Position numbers and translations under genes: made by a program
Notes under the pieces: model-generated
Databases searched by the model: none
The model's input: only the letters and a program-made list of their open reading frames with translations
Told to the model about the DNA's origin: nothing
Shown here: positions 55,058 to 64,000 of the stretch, piece by piece
Layout: every line of letters starts with the position of its first letter
Numbering within the stretch: position 1 is the first letter of the stretch
Assembly (NCBI RefSeq): GCF_001042905.1
Contig: NZ_JYLB01000004.1
Location: forward strand, 496,001 to 560,000
Length of the DNA stretch: 64,000 bases
Source of the DNA: Pseudomonas lini
GTDB lineage: Bacteria; Pseudomonadota; Gammaproteobacteria; Pseudomonadales; Pseudomonadaceae
Direction: 5' to 3'

Positions 55058-55876
55058 ATGAGCTCTCGTACTCTTACCCTGGTAGGCGTTTCCCTGGTCA
55101 TGGGCCTTGGTGCTGCATGGATGGCCGACTCCTGGCTGAGCGCCCGGCTCAATGCCAGCCCGGATGACCACCTTCGAAGCGTGGTGGTCGCCACGGTAGA
55201 GATTCCATTCGGGCAGATGGTCGAGGCCCAACAGGTCACGACCATGCGCATGCCCATGGATACGATTCCGGACGATGCCTTCGACTCCACCGACAAAGCA
55301 GTAGGCAAGATCGCAACGTTTGACATTCTGAAGGGCGACATCATGCGCGGCGCACGCCTGAGCGAGCACTTGGGTGGCAGCACCCTGGCCTCTCTGATTG
55401 CGACCGACAAACGTGCCATATCGGTCCGCGTGGACGATGTGGTCGGCGTGGGCGGGTTCCTCCTGCCAGGCAACCGGGTTGATGTGCTGGCGACCAAAAC
55501 CACCAGTGCCGGCAGTAACAGTGCCGTGTCCAGGACCATCCTCGAGAACTTGCGGGTGTTGGCGGTGGACCAGACGGCAGGTACCGACAAGACCCAACCG
55601 GTGGTAGTGCGTGCAGTGACACTGGAGATGACGACCGCAGAGGCTGAAACCCTGGTCACGGCGCAAACGGAAGGGAAATTGCAACTGACCCTGCGCAACC
55701 CGCTGAACTCCGAGAAAAAAATCGCGGCCGTTGCACCTGTTGCGCCTGCCGCACCCGTCATGGCTGTGGCCACCGCCACGGTGCCAAAACGCGTGGTGCA
55801 GCGCAGCAGCGGCGAGAGTGGTGGGGCTATCACCATCATTCGCGGGATCGAAACCAAGGTAGTCAACATTCGCTGA
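55058..55876 (+). CDS. cpaB: Flp pilus assembly protein CpaB/RcpC
   Basis: This 272-residue periplasmic protein is anchored by an N-terminal helix (LTLVGVSLVMGLGAAWMA). A SAF domain follows (VVVATVEIPFGQMVEAQQV, then GDIMRGARLSEHLGG), the hallmark of CpaB/RcpC. The mid-part GVGGFLLPGNRVDVLAT and a second beta region match the RcpC domain. The C-terminal tail is Ala/Pro/Val-rich and basic. It helps organise the secretin in the outer membrane. The secretin gene, which normally follows, is absent here; a TadG-like gene comes next. Confidence 0.92.
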   Translation: MSSRTLTLVGVSLVMGLGAAWMADSWLSARLNASPDDHLRSVVVATVEIPFGQMVEAQQVTTMRMPMDTIPDDAFDSTDKAVGKIATFDILKGDIMRGARLSEHLGGSTLASLIATDKRAISVRVDDVVGVGGFLLPGNRVDVLATKTTSAGSNSAVSRTILENLRVLAVDQTAGTDKTQPVVVRAVTLEMTTAEAETLVTAQTEGKLQLTLRNPLNSEKKIAAVAPVAPAAPVMAVATATVPKRVVQRSSGESGGAITIIRGIETKVVNIR

Positions 55877-55949
55877 CAGGGCGCAACAGGTCCTGGACAA
55901 CAGGTCTTGGCGGAGCCGATCCGGATCAGCATCGGCAAATGAGGGCTTG

Positions 55950-57293
55950 ATGATGAATCTTCGTATTCAGCAGCCGTTCACTGCGACGCCAAGGCGCCAG
56001 GAAGGAGCGGTGAGTGTATTGATGGTGTTCGCGTTGGCGGCGATTGGGATGATGGCGGCGTTGGCCCTGGACGGCGGGCACATGTTGCTGAACAAAACGC
56101 GCCTGCAGAATGCGGTGGACGCCGCCGCCCTGAGTGGTGCCAAAACATTGAGTCAGGTGACGGGAGGGCTCAATTTCGCCAGTGCAACTCGGACCGCAGC
56201 GCTGTTTACGCTGCAGGCAAACGCCAGCGCTGCAGGCAACAACGAATTGGCCACGGCGGTCGCCGGCAACCCAGGCGCTTTTGCGACGGTGGAACTGTCC
56301 AGCAGCGTCTATGGCCCGTTCTCCTATCCCGGGCCGACGGATGCCAAATACGTTCGGGTATCGGTATCGAACTACAGCCTGATCGGTTTTTTCTGGAACT
56401 TCGCCCAGACAGTCGGCTCCAGCGGACTGGGGGGCAAAGCGGTAGCGGCGATCGCCACCGCTGGACCCAGCCCCACCAGTCCATGTGATCTCGCTCCGTT
56501 GATGATCTGTGGCGACGCGAGTCAATACGACCCGGACGCAGGCATGTTCTGGGGCTTTCAATTTGGTGATTTACAAGTATTGAAGACGGGTGCCGGCAAT
56601 TCGTCTCCCATTGGCCCAGGCAACTTTCAGTTGCTCGATTTTGGTTCGGGCGGCAGTTCGGTCAGAGAAGACCTGGCCGGAGGCGGCTCTGTCTGCCGCA
56701 ATGTGGGGGAAAATGTCCAGACCTCACCCGGCAACATGGTCGGCCCTGCGTCTCAAGGCTTGAATACGCGCTTTGGCATCTACAACGGCCCAGTCAGTGC
56801 CTCGAACTATCCGCCAGACCTGGTGACGTCATCGAGCAATCCCGCAATCACCTACAACGACTCGGTCACCCCCGCGCAGGCGTTTTACCAGGGGCAACCC
56901 GTCACCTCCAGCAGCGGCAATCTCACCGCGGGCAGCAACGCGATACAGGATTACAACGACTGGAAGGCGAGCGTGGCCGCGTGTGTGGCGGGAGCCGGCA
57001 GTGGCTGCCAGAGCAACGGGGTATTCGAGCGCCGGATGCTGAAAGTCGTTGTTGGCAATTGCACCGGCAAACAGGGCGGTTCAACCACGATCCCCGTCCT
57101 GGGTTTTGGTTGCTATTTCATTGTGCAGCCAATGAATAGCGGCGGCACGGAGGCACAGATCTTCGGTCAGTTTGTGCGGGAGTGCGAAGGCGACAACGTG
57201 CCCAGCCCTTCGCCGGCAGACGATTCCGGCCCGCAGATCATCCAGCTCTACAAAACCTATCTCGGCATCGGCATTCCGAGCACTGACTCGTAG
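55950..57293 (+). CDS. TadG-like pilus assembly protein
   Basis: This 447-residue protein has an N-terminal Tad domain: after a basic tail comes RRQEGAVSVLMVFALAAIGM, a pseudopilin-like hydrophobic helix, then ALDGGHMLLNKTRLQNAVDAAALSGAKTL, typical of TadG/TadE-G-like proteins. The rest is a periplasmic Ser/Gly-rich region with scattered cysteines (SPCDLAPLMICG, CVAGAGSGCQ), possibly disulfide-linked. There is no clear von Willebrand A metal site. Starts at 55950 or 55953 are equally possible after GAGGG. It is the first of three pilin-like genes in a row. Confidence 0.87.
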   Translation: MMNLRIQQPFTATPRRQEGAVSVLMVFALAAIGMMAALALDGGHMLLNKTRLQNAVDAAALSGAKTLSQVTGGLNFASATRTAALFTLQANASAAGNNELATAVAGNPGAFATVELSSSVYGPFSYPGPTDAKYVRVSVSNYSLIGFFWNFAQTVGSSGLGGKAVAAIATAGPSPTSPCDLAPLMICGDASQYDPDAGMFWGFQFGDLQVLKTGAGNSSPIGPGNFQLLDFGSGGSSVREDLAGGGSVCRNVGENVQTSPGNMVGPASQGLNTRFGIYNGPVSASNYPPDLVTSSSNPAITYNDSVTPAQAFYQGQPVTSSSGNLTAGSNAIQDYNDWKASVAACVAGAGSGCQSNGVFERRMLKVVVGNCTGKQGGSTTIPVLGFGCYFIVQPMNSGGTEAQIFGQFVRECEGDNVPSPSPADDSGPQIIQLYKTYLGIGIPSTDS

Positions 57294-57301
57294 GAGGCGT
57301 C

Positions 57302-57781
57302 ATGAGACTTCATACGTTTAAACGAGCACAGGCCCAGCAAGGCGTGGCGCTGGTGGAGTTCACCCTGGTGCTGCCGGTGTTGCTCCTGCTGTTGCTGAGC
57401 CTCGGCGAGTTTGGCCGCATGCTTTACCAGTACAACGTACTGCTGCAAGCGAGCCGCGATGCCGACCGTTTTGTCGCCGGTCAAGCCTGGAACTCGACGC
57501 TTGGCACCGTCTCTTTGAGTAATGCGCTGCTGACCCAGACGAAAAACGTCGCGGTGTACGGCGTGCCTGCCAACACCGGCACCGCTGTGGTGTCAGGGTT
57601 GACGACCGCGAACGTAACAGTCGCCGCAGTGGGCATCGACCATGTACGGGTCACCATTACCTATAACTTCTGCCCGGTGATTGGCAGTGGCAATTGCGGC
57701 GGATCGATTCCAGGATTTTTTGGCAGTCAGATTGCGCTGAGCATTCCACTGGTCGCCACGACCGTCATGAGGGCACTGTAA
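57302..57781 (+). CDS. tadE: TadE-family minor pilin
   Basis: This 159-residue pseudopilin has the TadE motif GVALVEFTLVLPVLLLLLLS at about residues 15-35, with the invariant Glu five residues after the cleavage point, then EFGRMLYQYNVLLQASRDADR. The remaining part is a beta-rich periplasmic domain with two cysteines (NFCPVIGSGNCGG). AGGAGG precedes the ATG. Its stop overlaps the next start by one base (TAATG), showing translational coupling. It is processed by the TadV-type peptidase. Confidence 0.9.
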   Translation: MRLHTFKRAQAQQGVALVEFTLVLPVLLLLLLSLGEFGRMLYQYNVLLQASRDADRFVAGQAWNSTLGTVSLSNALLTQTKNVAVYGVPANTGTAVVSGLTTANVTVAAVGIDHVRVTITYNFCPVIGSGNCGGSIPGFFGSQIALSIPLVATTVMRAL

Positions 57782-58275
57782 TGAACAAAAAAAATATGCA
57801 GGGCCTCTATGTCGTGGAGTTCGCCTTCGTTGGCCTGTTGATGTTCATCCTGCTGTTCGGCGTGGTGGAAATGGGCCGGGTGTACTTTACGGTCAATGCG
57901 CTGGATGAAGCCGCGCGACGTGGTGCGCGTCTGGCAGCGGTATGCAATATCAGCGATCCGGTGATCCTGCGGCGAGCGATCTTCAATGCCGCGGGCGACG
58001 CCGGTACAAGCCAGCTGATCACTGACCTGACCACCAGCAACCTGGTATTGACCTATCTGGACGAAAACGGTGCTGTGGTGGCCAACCCCTCCGACACGAG
58101 TGGGGTCAATGGATTCCGTGCCATCCGCTACGTCCAGCTGAGCCTGCAAAACTTCGTTTTCAACCTGTTTATTCCCGGGTTCGGCGTGCCCATTACCTTG
58201 CCCACATTCAGGGCAACGTTGCCACGCGAAAGCCTAGGACGTCATTCCGATTCCGGGGAGATCACACCATGCTGA
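57781..58275 (+). CDS. TadE/TadF-like minor pilin
   Basis: This 164-residue pseudopilin has the motif QGLYVVEFAFVGLLMFILLF, again with the conserved Glu, and then GVVEMGRVYFTVNALDEAARR. The periplasmic part has one cysteine in the middle (AAVCNIS) and one at the extreme C-terminus. The position after tadE fits TadF. The start overlaps the tadE stop and the last 7 bases overlap the tadZ start, so translation is coupled on both sides. Confidence 0.88.
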   Translation: MNKKNMQGLYVVEFAFVGLLMFILLFGVVEMGRVYFTVNALDEAARRGARLAAVCNISDPVILRRAIFNAAGDAGTSQLITDLTTSNLVLTYLDENGAVVANPSDTSGVNGFRAIRYVQLSLQNFVFNLFIPGFGVPITLPTFRATLPRESLGRHSDSGEITPC

Positions 58276-59489
58276 ATACCAAGGAAACTCCAGTCTCCAG
58301 CTCGACTGGCAAAGCCGGGCTCCGGTTGCTGATCAGCAGCCGTGACGCCACCTCTTTGCGCGATCTGCAGAGCGTCTGCCAGCGTATGCCGAGCCTTGAA
58401 GTGAGCACTCGCCTGGTGAGTAACGGGCATGTCGACCCGCTTTACGGTCTGGACCGGATGCCCGATCTGTTGCTGTTGCGCGTCAGCCACCTGTGGCGCG
58501 AAGAGCTGGCGGCGCTGTTGCTGCATCCGGCCCATGAGCGTCCGCCAATGTTGGTCTGCGGTCTGCTGAGCGAACAGGAAGGTATGCGTATGGCGATGCA
58601 GGCCGGCGCTCGTGACGTTTTGCCCGAACCCATCGCTGAGACAGAACTGGTCGCCGCGTTGAATCGTCTGGTCACGGAGGTCCGGACCGGCAGTGGGGCA
58701 GAAGGGAAGCTGATCGCCGTGATGAGCGCCAAGGGCGGCTCCGGCGGAACCCTGGTGGCCTGCAACCTGGCTCAGCAGCTCAGTGCCAGGGGCGGCAGTA
58801 CCCTGTTGCTGGACATGGACCTGCAATTTGGCAGCGTGACGCATTACCTGGATGTGGCGCAGTCGCACAGCCATCTCGAGGTGTTGCATCAAATCGATGG
58901 CATGGACAGCGTCGCGCTACGCGGTTTTTGCAGTCACTTCAGCCCCACCCTGCATGTGCTGGGTGGTCGGGCCGGTGAGCTGTGCCTGCCGCAAGATGCC
59001 CAACCCGAGCAACTTGACACCCTGTTGCAATTGGCCCGCGCCAGCTACGACTGGGTGGTGATCGACCTGCCGCGGCAAATCGACCACCTCACCGGCTCCG
59101 TTCTGGAACAGGTGGATCGGGTGTACGTGGTGGTGCAGCAGAGCGTCAGCCATCTGCGCGATGCCAGCGCCCTGGTGCGGATTCTTCGCGATGACCTGGG
59201 CGTGCGCGGGGATCAATTGCAAATAGTGGTCAACCGCTATGACAAGGCGGGAGCGATCAGCCTCAAAGACATTGGCGAGGCACTACGCTGCACCAATCTG
59301 TCGAAATTACCCAACGACTTCAACCTGGTCAGCCAGAGTCAGAACACTGGCGTGCCGTTGGGGCTGCATGCGCCGAGGGCAGCGATCACTGCCGCACTGC
59401 GCGACATGACCGAGGACCTGGTCGGTCAACAGGTGGCCGGGAACAAAGGCTTACTCAAACGCGCCTTCAACCGTTTTTTCGGGGGATGA
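58269..59489 (+). CDS. tadZ: TadZ/CpaE polar localisation ATPase-like protein
   Basis: This 406-residue cytoplasmic protein has an N-terminal receiver-like domain (about residues 15-130) without the usual phosphoacceptor arrangement. A ParA/MinD-like domain follows: the deviant Walker A is SAKGGSGGTLVACNLAQQL, with Gly where the second lysine of a true P-loop would stand, and the switch region is WVVIDLPRQIDHLT. TadZ directs the pilus machine to the pole. GGGGAG lies upstream of the ATG. It is followed 3 bp later by tadA. Confidence 0.9.
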   Translation: MLNTKETPVSSSTGKAGLRLLISSRDATSLRDLQSVCQRMPSLEVSTRLVSNGHVDPLYGLDRMPDLLLLRVSHLWREELAALLLHPAHERPPMLVCGLLSEQEGMRMAMQAGARDVLPEPIAETELVAALNRLVTEVRTGSGAEGKLIAVMSAKGGSGGTLVACNLAQQLSARGGSTLLLDMDLQFGSVTHYLDVAQSHSHLEVLHQIDGMDSVALRGFCSHFSPTLHVLGGRAGELCLPQDAQPEQLDTLLQLARASYDWVVIDLPRQIDHLTGSVLEQVDRVYVVVQQSVSHLRDASALVRILRDDLGVRGDQLQIVVNRYDKAGAISLKDIGEALRCTNLSKLPNDFNLVSQSQNTGVPLGLHAPRAAITAALRDMTEDLVGQQVAGNKGLLKRAFNRFFGG

Positions 59490-59492
59490 CCC

Positions 59493-60920
59493 ATGATCAG
59501 CGACTTTCGTAACCGCTTGCGCAAACAGTCCGGTAAACCCGCCGCTCAGACTGGCGACGAACTGGATCCGGCAGAGGAAATAATGGCGTGGGAGCGTGTA
59601 ACACCGGACGTTCTTTACGAAACCAGAAGCCAGGTCACCCCGGTGGAGGCCGAGTGGAGGGAAAAGATCTACCAGCAGTTGCTCAAGGTCATGGACCTGT
59701 CCTTGCTGGACTCCCTTGAACAGGCCGAGGCCACGCGGCAGATTCGCGATATCTGCCAGCGCCTGCTCGAAGAGCATTCGGCGCCGGTGAGTACCACCAG
59801 CCGTCAGTTGATCATCAAGCAGATCACCGACGAGGTGCTCGGCCTGGGTCCCCTGGAACCGTTGCTGGCCGATCACAGCGTGTCGGATATTCTGGTCAAC
59901 GGCCATGCCTCGGTCTATGTCGAGCGCTTCGGCAAACTGCAACGGACCGATGTACGCTTTCGCGATGATCAGCATCTGCTGAACATCATCGACCGCATTG
60001 TGTCCAGCCTGGGTCGGCGTATCGACGAGTCTTCGCCGCTGGTGGATGCCCGGCTCAAGGACGGTTCGCGGGTCAACGCAATTATCCCGCCGCTGGCCAT
60101 CGACGGTCCGAGCATGTCGATTCGCCGCTTTGCGGTGGACCTGCTCAATACCGACAGCCTGATCTCCGTGGGGACGTTAACCCCGGCCATTGCCCTGCTG
60201 CTCAAGGCGATTGTCCGTGGACGCTTGAACGTGTTGATTTCCGGCGGTACCGGCAGCGGTAAAACCACCATGCTCAACGTGCTGTCCAGTTTCATTCCAC
60301 AGAACGAGCGGATCGTCACCATCGAAGATTCGGCTGAACTGCAACTGCAGCAACCCCACGTGGTGCGCCTGGAAACCCGGCCTTCGAATATCGAGGGGCG
60401 AGGTGAGGTGAGTCAGCGGGAATTGGTGCGCAACAGCCTGCGGATGCGCCCGGACCGCATTGTCATCGGTGAAGTGCGCGGCGCTGAAGCGCTGGACATG
60501 CTGACAGCGATGAACACCGGCCACGACGGCTCCTTGACCACCATCCACGCCAACACCGCGCGCGACGCGTTGGGGCGAATCGAGAACATGGTCTCGATGA
60601 CCGGGGCAACCTTCCCGATCAAGGCCATGCGGCAGCAGATCGCTTCGGCCATTGATGTGGTGATCCAGCTGGAACGTCAGGAGGACGGCAAGCGCCGGCT
60701 GGTCAGCGTGCAAGAGATCAACGGCATGGAAGGCGAGGTCATCACCATGACCGAAATCTTCTCCTTTGCGCGTCAAGGCATGGGCGAAAACGGCGAAGTG
60801 CTCGGCGATTATCGCCCCAGCGGCATGATCCCGGCCTTCCGCGATGTACTGGCCAAGCGCGGCATCGAGTTGCCGCTTAACATGTTCAGGCCTGAATGGA
60901 TGGAGGCACGGCAGTCATGA
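59493..60920 (+). CDS. tadA: TadA/CpaF pilus assembly ATPase
   Basis: This 475-residue hexameric secretion ATPase powers Flp extension. The N-terminal helical region (about residues 25-140) precedes the CpaF core: [16 protein letters not shown] is Walker [13 protein letters not shown] the Asp box, [17 protein letters not shown]alker B, and [17 protein letters not shown] the His box. The length is usual. It overlaps tadB by 4 bp (ATGA), and all four genes tadZ-A-B-C run in the canonical order. Confidence 0.95.
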   Translation: MISDFRNRLRKQSGKPAAQTGDELDPAEEIMAWERVTPDVLYETRSQVTPVEAEWREKIYQQLLKVMDLSLLDSLEQAEATRQIRDICQRLLEEHSAPVSTTSRQLIIKQITDEVLGLGPLEPLLADHSVSDILVNGHASVYVERFGKLQRTDVRFRDDQHLLNIIDRIVSSLGRRIDESSPLVDARLKDGSRVNAIIPPLAIDGPSMSIRRFAVDLLNTDSLISVGTLTPAIALLLKAIVRGRLNVLISGGTGSGKTTMLNVLSSFIPQNERIVTIEDSAELQLQQPHVVRLETRPSNIEGRGEVSQRELVRNSLRMRPDRIVIGEVRGAEALDMLTAMNTGHDGSLTTIHANTARDALGRIENMVSMTGATFPIKAMRQQIASAIDVVIQLERQEDGKRRLVSVQEINGMEGEVITMTEIFSFARQGMGENGEVLGDYRPSGMIPAFRDVLAKRGIELPLNMFRPEWMEARQS

Positions 60921-61903
60921 ACAATATTCCCAGTGAATTCATTCTGATGTTCCTCGGCATGGTGTTTATTGCCGTGTTCCTCTTATCCCAGGGCGTGGTG
61001 GTGCCGGTATTCGGTGAAGCCGGCAAGATGCGCAAGCGCATCCGCGGCCGTTTGCATGTACTGGAGAAAGCCAACAATCTGCCCAACATGCAGACGGTGT
61101 TGCGGCAGAAATACCTGACGCGTTTGTCGCCACTGGAGGCCATGCTCGAGCAGTTGCCTTTTATGTCGAACCTGACACAGATGATCGAACAGGCGGGACA
61201 TGAATATCGTGCTTATCGGGTGATATTGCTCGGGCTGTTCCTGGGGGCCTGTGCGGGTATCTCGATCCTGATGCTCTCGTCGGTCTGGTGGATGGCGCTG
61301 CTGGTGGCCTTCGCGGTGTTCTGGATACCTCTGCTGAAAATCTCTCGTGACCGCGGCAAACGTTTCGCTCAGTTTGAGGAAGGCCTGCCGGATGCGCTGG
61401 ATGCCATGTGCCGGGCCCTGCGCGCCGGGCATCCGTTCAACGAAACCCTGCGCCTGGTCGCCGAAGAGCACAAGGGACCGGTCGCCCATGAATTCGGCCT
61501 GACCTTCGCCGATATCAACTATGGCAACGATGTGCGCCGGGCCATGCTTGGCCTGCTGGAAAGGATGCCGAGCATGACGGTAATGATGCTGGTGACCTCG
61601 ATCCTTATCCACCGTGAGACCGGCGGCAATTTGACCGAAGTGCTGGAACGTCTGAGCCGACTGATCCGAGGGCGCTTCCGCTTTCAGCGCAAGATCAAAA
61701 CCCTGTCGGCGGAAGGGCGCATGTCGGCCTGGGTGCTGGTGGCGATCCCCTTCGTGCTGGCCGTTGCGATTGTGTTCACAAGCCCCAGCTACATGCCTGT
61801 GCTGTTCAATGATCCCATTGGCCACAAGCTGATCATCGGGGCTTTCTGCGCCATGTTGATCGGGATTTTCTGGATAAAAAAAATCATCCGGATTCAGGTT
61901 TAA
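60917..61903 (+). CDS. tadB: TadB inner-membrane platform protein
   Basis: This 328-residue protein has an N-terminal membrane helix, two hydrophobic segments about residues 100-140, a cytoplasmic type II secretion F domain ([20 protein letters not shown], then [20 protein letters not shown]) and two C-terminal helices. This is the GspF-like TadB layout, which pairs with TadC to connect the ATPase to the growing fibre. The ATG overlaps the tadA stop. Confidence 0.93.
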   Translation: MNNIPSEFILMFLGMVFIAVFLLSQGVVVPVFGEAGKMRKRIRGRLHVLEKANNLPNMQTVLRQKYLTRLSPLEAMLEQLPFMSNLTQMIEQAGHEYRAYRVILLGLFLGACAGISILMLSSVWWMALLVAFAVFWIPLLKISRDRGKRFAQFEEGLPDALDAMCRALRAGHPFNETLRLVAEEHKGPVAHEFGLTFADINYGNDVRRAMLGLLERMPSMTVMMLVTSILIHRETGGNLTEVLERLSRLIRGRFRFQRKIKTLSAEGRMSAWVLVAIPFVLAVAIVFTSPSYMPVLFNDPIGHKLIIGAFCAMLIGIFWIKKIIRIQV

Positions 61904-61932
61904 GCGGTATTCGCTACCGGGAGGTATAGGTC

Positions 61933-62901
61933 ATGGACTTTTTACTCGGGTTGTTCAGTCGGATTACGGGGAACGAAGAGCTGGCGCGCCTATTGTTTAT
62001 CGGCGTGGTCGGTATTAGTGCGGTGCTTGCGGCTAGCGCCGTGATTTTGCTGATGTTGGGTCTTCAGGACCCTGTGCAGCGTCGCTTGGCGCTGATCAAG
62101 CGTGGTCATTCAGGCAGCTCGGCCGGGCAGGAAGCTCCGGGTAATCTGCAGCTGTTGCTGGAGCGGGTCGGTCAGCGTTTTGCCTCGACCGAATCGGCTA
62201 AAACCTCTGTCACCCAGACCCTGTTGACACACGCGGGGTACCGTTCCTCTTCGGCGGTGCAGATGTACTGGGCGGTGCGCTTGATGTTACCGCTGTTGTT
62301 GGTCGGCCTTACATTGCTGCTATTGCCCATGATCCCCGGGGTTTCACTGAACATTGGCCTGGTGTTGGTGCTCATGGCGGCCGGTATAGGATGGTTGCTG
62401 CCGGCACTGTATGTCGGCAAGCGCAAAGAGGCACGACAAGGGCGGCTGCGTGCCGCGTTTCCAGATGCGCTGGATCTGATGGTGGTCTGCGTGGAGTCGG
62501 GCCTGGCCCTGCCCACGACCATCGAGCGGGTGGCTGAAGAGATGTCGGTCAGTCAGGTTGAACTGGCTGAAGAACTGGCCTTGGTCAATGCGCAAATCCG
62601 CGCGGGCATTTCCAGTACCGAGGCGCTTAAGCAACTGGCTGTGCGCACCGGCCTGGAGGACGTACAAGGATTGGTCAGCCTGTTGGCGCAGAGCATCCGC
62701 TTTGGTACCAGTGTGGCCGATACCCTGCGCATCTATGCCGATGAGTTCAGAGATCGGCGTACGCAGGCCGCCGAAGAAATGGGGGCGAAAATCGGCACCA
62801 AGCTGATATTCCCACTGATTTTCTGCCTGTGGCCGAGCTTCTTCCTGGTCGCCATCGGCCCAGCCATGATTGGCGTGTTCAGAGCCTTCGGAAATATGTG
62901 A
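61933..62901 (+). CDS. tadC: TadC inner-membrane platform protein
   Basis: This 322-residue protein of the GspF-like family has hydrophobic segments at about residues 20-45, 115-160 and 295-320 around the F domain (AAFPDALDLMVVCVESGLAL, then LVSLLAQSIRFGTSVADTLR). KLIFPLIFCLWPSFFLVAIGP is the usual TadC end. It partners with TadB. GGGAGG lies upstream of the ATG. The forward Tad operon ends here; the next genes are on the opposite strand. Confidence 0.93.
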   Translation: MDFLLGLFSRITGNEELARLLFIGVVGISAVLAASAVILLMLGLQDPVQRRLALIKRGHSGSSAGQEAPGNLQLLLERVGQRFASTESAKTSVTQTLLTHAGYRSSSAVQMYWAVRLMLPLLLVGLTLLLLPMIPGVSLNIGLVLVLMAAGIGWLLPALYVGKRKEARQGRLRAAFPDALDLMVVCVESGLALPTTIERVAEEMSVSQVELAEELALVNAQIRAGISSTEALKQLAVRTGLEDVQGLVSLLAQSIRFGTSVADTLRIYADEFRDRRTQAAEEMGAKIGTKLIFPLIFCLWPSFFLVAIGPAMIGVFRAFGNM

Positions 62902-62907
62902 GAGCAA

Positions 62908-62945
62908 CGGGTGGAGGCTATCGAGTCAGATGGCCTCGCCACCCG
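62908..62945 (+). terminator. GC-rich hairpin after tadC
   Basis: CGGGTGG (62908-62914) pairs with CCACCCG (62939-62945), and an inner AGGC can pair with GCCT. There is no T-run, so this is a weak or Rho-assisted stop at best. Confidence 0.4.
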
Positions 62946-62984
62946 AACCTGATCTGCACTTTCCTGCCATAGGTTTACACATCC

Positions 62985-63088
62985 CCTGTAGGAGCTGCCG
63001 AAGGCTGTGATCTTTTGATTTTTCTGGCAGGCAATTCGTTGCCCAAGCCTCTGAATCAAAAGATCGCAGCCTTCGGCAGCTCCTACAG
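62985..63088. repeat. REP pair (TGTAGGAGCTGCCGAAGG family)
   Basis: Two inverted copies, one with GCTGTGATC in place of GCTGCGATC, are separated by about 40 bp in the convergent region between tadC and the DUF3613 gene. Confidence 0.85.
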
Positions 63089-63209
63089 GGATTTGCGTAT
63101 ATCTGTTAATAACGACCTGGCGCTGATTGTCGCGATATGCTCGGTGACCGGCAGGTCGTGGCAGAAGCAATAGTTACCAGCCCCCCTTCAAGGAGCACCG
63201 CGGGTCAAG

Positions 63210-63315
63210 CGTAGGAGCTGGCGAAGCCTGCGATCTTTTGATTTTGATGGCCGAGGGATTGCTTAAGAGCAAAAGATTCTTCCGAACGTGGCCCGAGCCT
63301 TCGTCAGCTCCTACG
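63210..63315. repeat. Degenerate REP pair
   Basis: GTAGGAGCTGGCGAAGCCTGCGATC and a decayed partner ending CGTCAGCTCCTACG face each other. Several mismatches break the hairpin. The other parts of 62946-63437 show nothing else. Confidence 0.7.
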
Positions 63316-63373
63316 GGGGAATCCGGGCAGGATTGGAAAATGTGGATATCAATACTTTTCTGCATACGTCATT

Positions 63374-63396
63374 AAGCCCGGCTTGCAGCCAGGCTT
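63374..63396 (-). terminator. Probable terminator of the DUF3613/TadD operon
   Basis: AAGCCCGGCT (63374-63383) and AGCCAGGCTT (63387-63396) form a 10-bp stem with one G-T pair on RNA and a 3-nt loop, 42 bp beyond the minus-strand stop. The T-tail on the minus strand is poor. Confidence 0.5.
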
Positions 63397-63437
63397 ACTC
63401 TGGACGATGCCAGAGGCTGATCACCCATTGACGTATT

Positions 63438-63710
63438 TCAGTTGCTGCCGCTGGCGGCGTCGCCGCCTACATCCTGGTCAAAAAACTCCGGAATCGGGTA
63501 GAGGAAGCTGTTCAGCCAACGCTGCATGGCCAGGTCACGTTCGGTGGCCGAAGCGGTTTGCAGTTTGGGCGAAGCAACGATGCCGCGAATCTGTAGCTGC
63601 ATCCACTGCTCGGTGCCTTTTTGCTCCTTCGAAGAGGGGCCCGGTTCAATAGCCCAGGCACTGGTGGACAGGCAAGCCATGCACACGATCAACAGCCTCT
63701 TGGTATTCAT
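63438..63710 (-). CDS. DUF3613 family small secreted protein
   Basis: This 90-residue protein has a signal peptide (MNTKRLLIVCMACLSTSAWA) and a short periplasmic part with TEQWMQLQIRGIVASP and AMQRWLNSFLYPIPEFF, the DUF3613 pattern. Proteins of this family occur next to tad genes in several proteobacteria. It lies 18 bp downstream of the TPR protein gene on the same strand, so the two form an operon convergent to tadC. A role as an accessory periplasmic factor of the pilus is inferred only from context. Confidence 0.8.
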   Translation of the reverse strand: MNTKRLLIVCMACLSTSAWAIEPGPSSKEQKGTEQWMQLQIRGIVASPKLQTASATERDLAMQRWLNSFLYPIPEFFDQDVGGDAASGSN

Positions 63711-63728
63711 CTCGACTCCTCGTACGTT

Positions 63729-64000
63729 TTACTTGGTCGCACTGGATGAGGCAGCGGCTACCTCAGTTCTGCGATTCCCCTCGGATGCCACTGCTTTTTT
63801 AGCAGAAGCCTTGAGTTTTTCCGCGCGGGTTTGAGCCTCTGCGACTTGCTGAGGGCTTAAGCTGGCGCGGGTCACGAGTTCGGAAGCTGCCTTCCAGTTA
63901 TCCTGATAGATCAGCAGCGTCACCATATTGAGTGCCGCCAGCGTATTGGACTGCTTGAGCTCCATGGAGGTCATGAACTCAAAGCGTGCTTCAGGGATCC
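63729..64000 (-). CDS. tadD: TPR protein, TadD-like (partial, runs off the window)
   Basis: Only the last 90 or so codons are in the window; the frame is open to the right edge, so an internal Met at 63974 is not the true start. The visible part has one TPR-like helix pair (NTLAALNMVTLLIYQDNWKA) and a low-complexity Lys/Ala/Ser tail. TadD proteins are lipoproteins with TPRs that help assemble the secretin. Identification rests on the TPR character and on its position in the Tad island beside DUF3613. The secretin gene may lie further upstream of it, outside the window. Confidence 0.65.
   Translation of the reverse strand, partial: IPEARFEFMTSMELKQSNTLAALNMVTLLIYQDNWKAASELVTRASLSPQQVAEAQTRAEKLKASAKKAVASEGNRRTEVAAASSSATK

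Noticed and set aside
54044..55900. 618-codon open frame opposite the AAA+ and cpaB genes
   Set aside because: It crosses two well-supported plus-strand genes and shows no motif; a GC-bias shadow.

Overview
The window is chromosomal DNA of a Pseudomonas, most likely of the P. fluorescens complex. The support is high GC with typical Pseudomonas protein sequences, many REP/REPIN repeats in several families, a gene order matching the P. aeruginosa PA1413-PA1422 neighbourhood (LysR regulator, PA1414-type mini-gene, sodium:solute symporter, NCS1 permease, NTF2-like protein, guanidinobutyrase gbuA, gbuR), and a MapA-type large adhesin with its own type I secretion system, which is known from P. fluorescens.

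Layout. Positions 1-760 hold an orphan immunity-like gene. 1498-9392 is a two-partner secretion / contact-dependent inhibition locus: TpsB transporter, a giant TpsA/CdiA exoprotein broken by a one-base frameshift near 4410, an AT-richer C-terminal toxin module and a small putative immunity gene. It is bracketed by two copies (757-1298 and 9489-9869, both minus strand) of a 90-residue unknown gene that share promoter, structured leader and downstream terminator. 10.1-20.2 kb carries ordinary genes: DUF899, DUF2513-like, a lipoprotein, a TorF-type porin, a CvfB-like S1 protein, an NCS1 permease, EamA and YbfB-type transporters, a LysR regulator and the PA1414-like mini-gene.

20.3-26.5 kb is the guanidinobutyrate (gbu) cluster. 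A serine-less ACP-like protein, an SSS symporter, an NCS1 permease, an NTF2-like protein and gbuA are on the minus strand, opposite the regulator gbuR, with a strong dyad between gbuA and gbuR. A DTW-domain tRNA modification gene follows. 27.3-39.3 kb is the Map system: outer-membrane TolC-like MapE, ABC transporter MapB and adaptor MapC run leftwards. The 2,128-residue adhesin MapA, with retention module, LapG-type TAAG site, three in-phase 732-bp repeats, a vWA domain and RTX repeats, runs rightwards. A six-EF-hand protein follows.

40.9-50.5 kb has a two-component system, pyrF, a CurA-type reductase, an SDR, a MocR-type regulator, an HBM-type chemoreceptor and a membrane coiled-coil protein. 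At 50.9-51.3 kb a tRNA-Glu/tRNA-Gly pair occurs twice in tandem behind a strong sigma-70 promoter. From 51.4 kb to the right edge lies a Flp/Tad pilus island: an AraC regulator with a degenerate receiver domain, two Flp pilins, prepilin peptidase, an unusual AAA+ ATPase, CpaB, three TadE/G-like minor pilins, TadZ, TadA, TadB and TadC, then convergent DUF3613 and TadD genes. No secretin gene is present in the window. Mobile DNA is limited to REPs and one 133-bp IS4-type MITE inserted into a REP.
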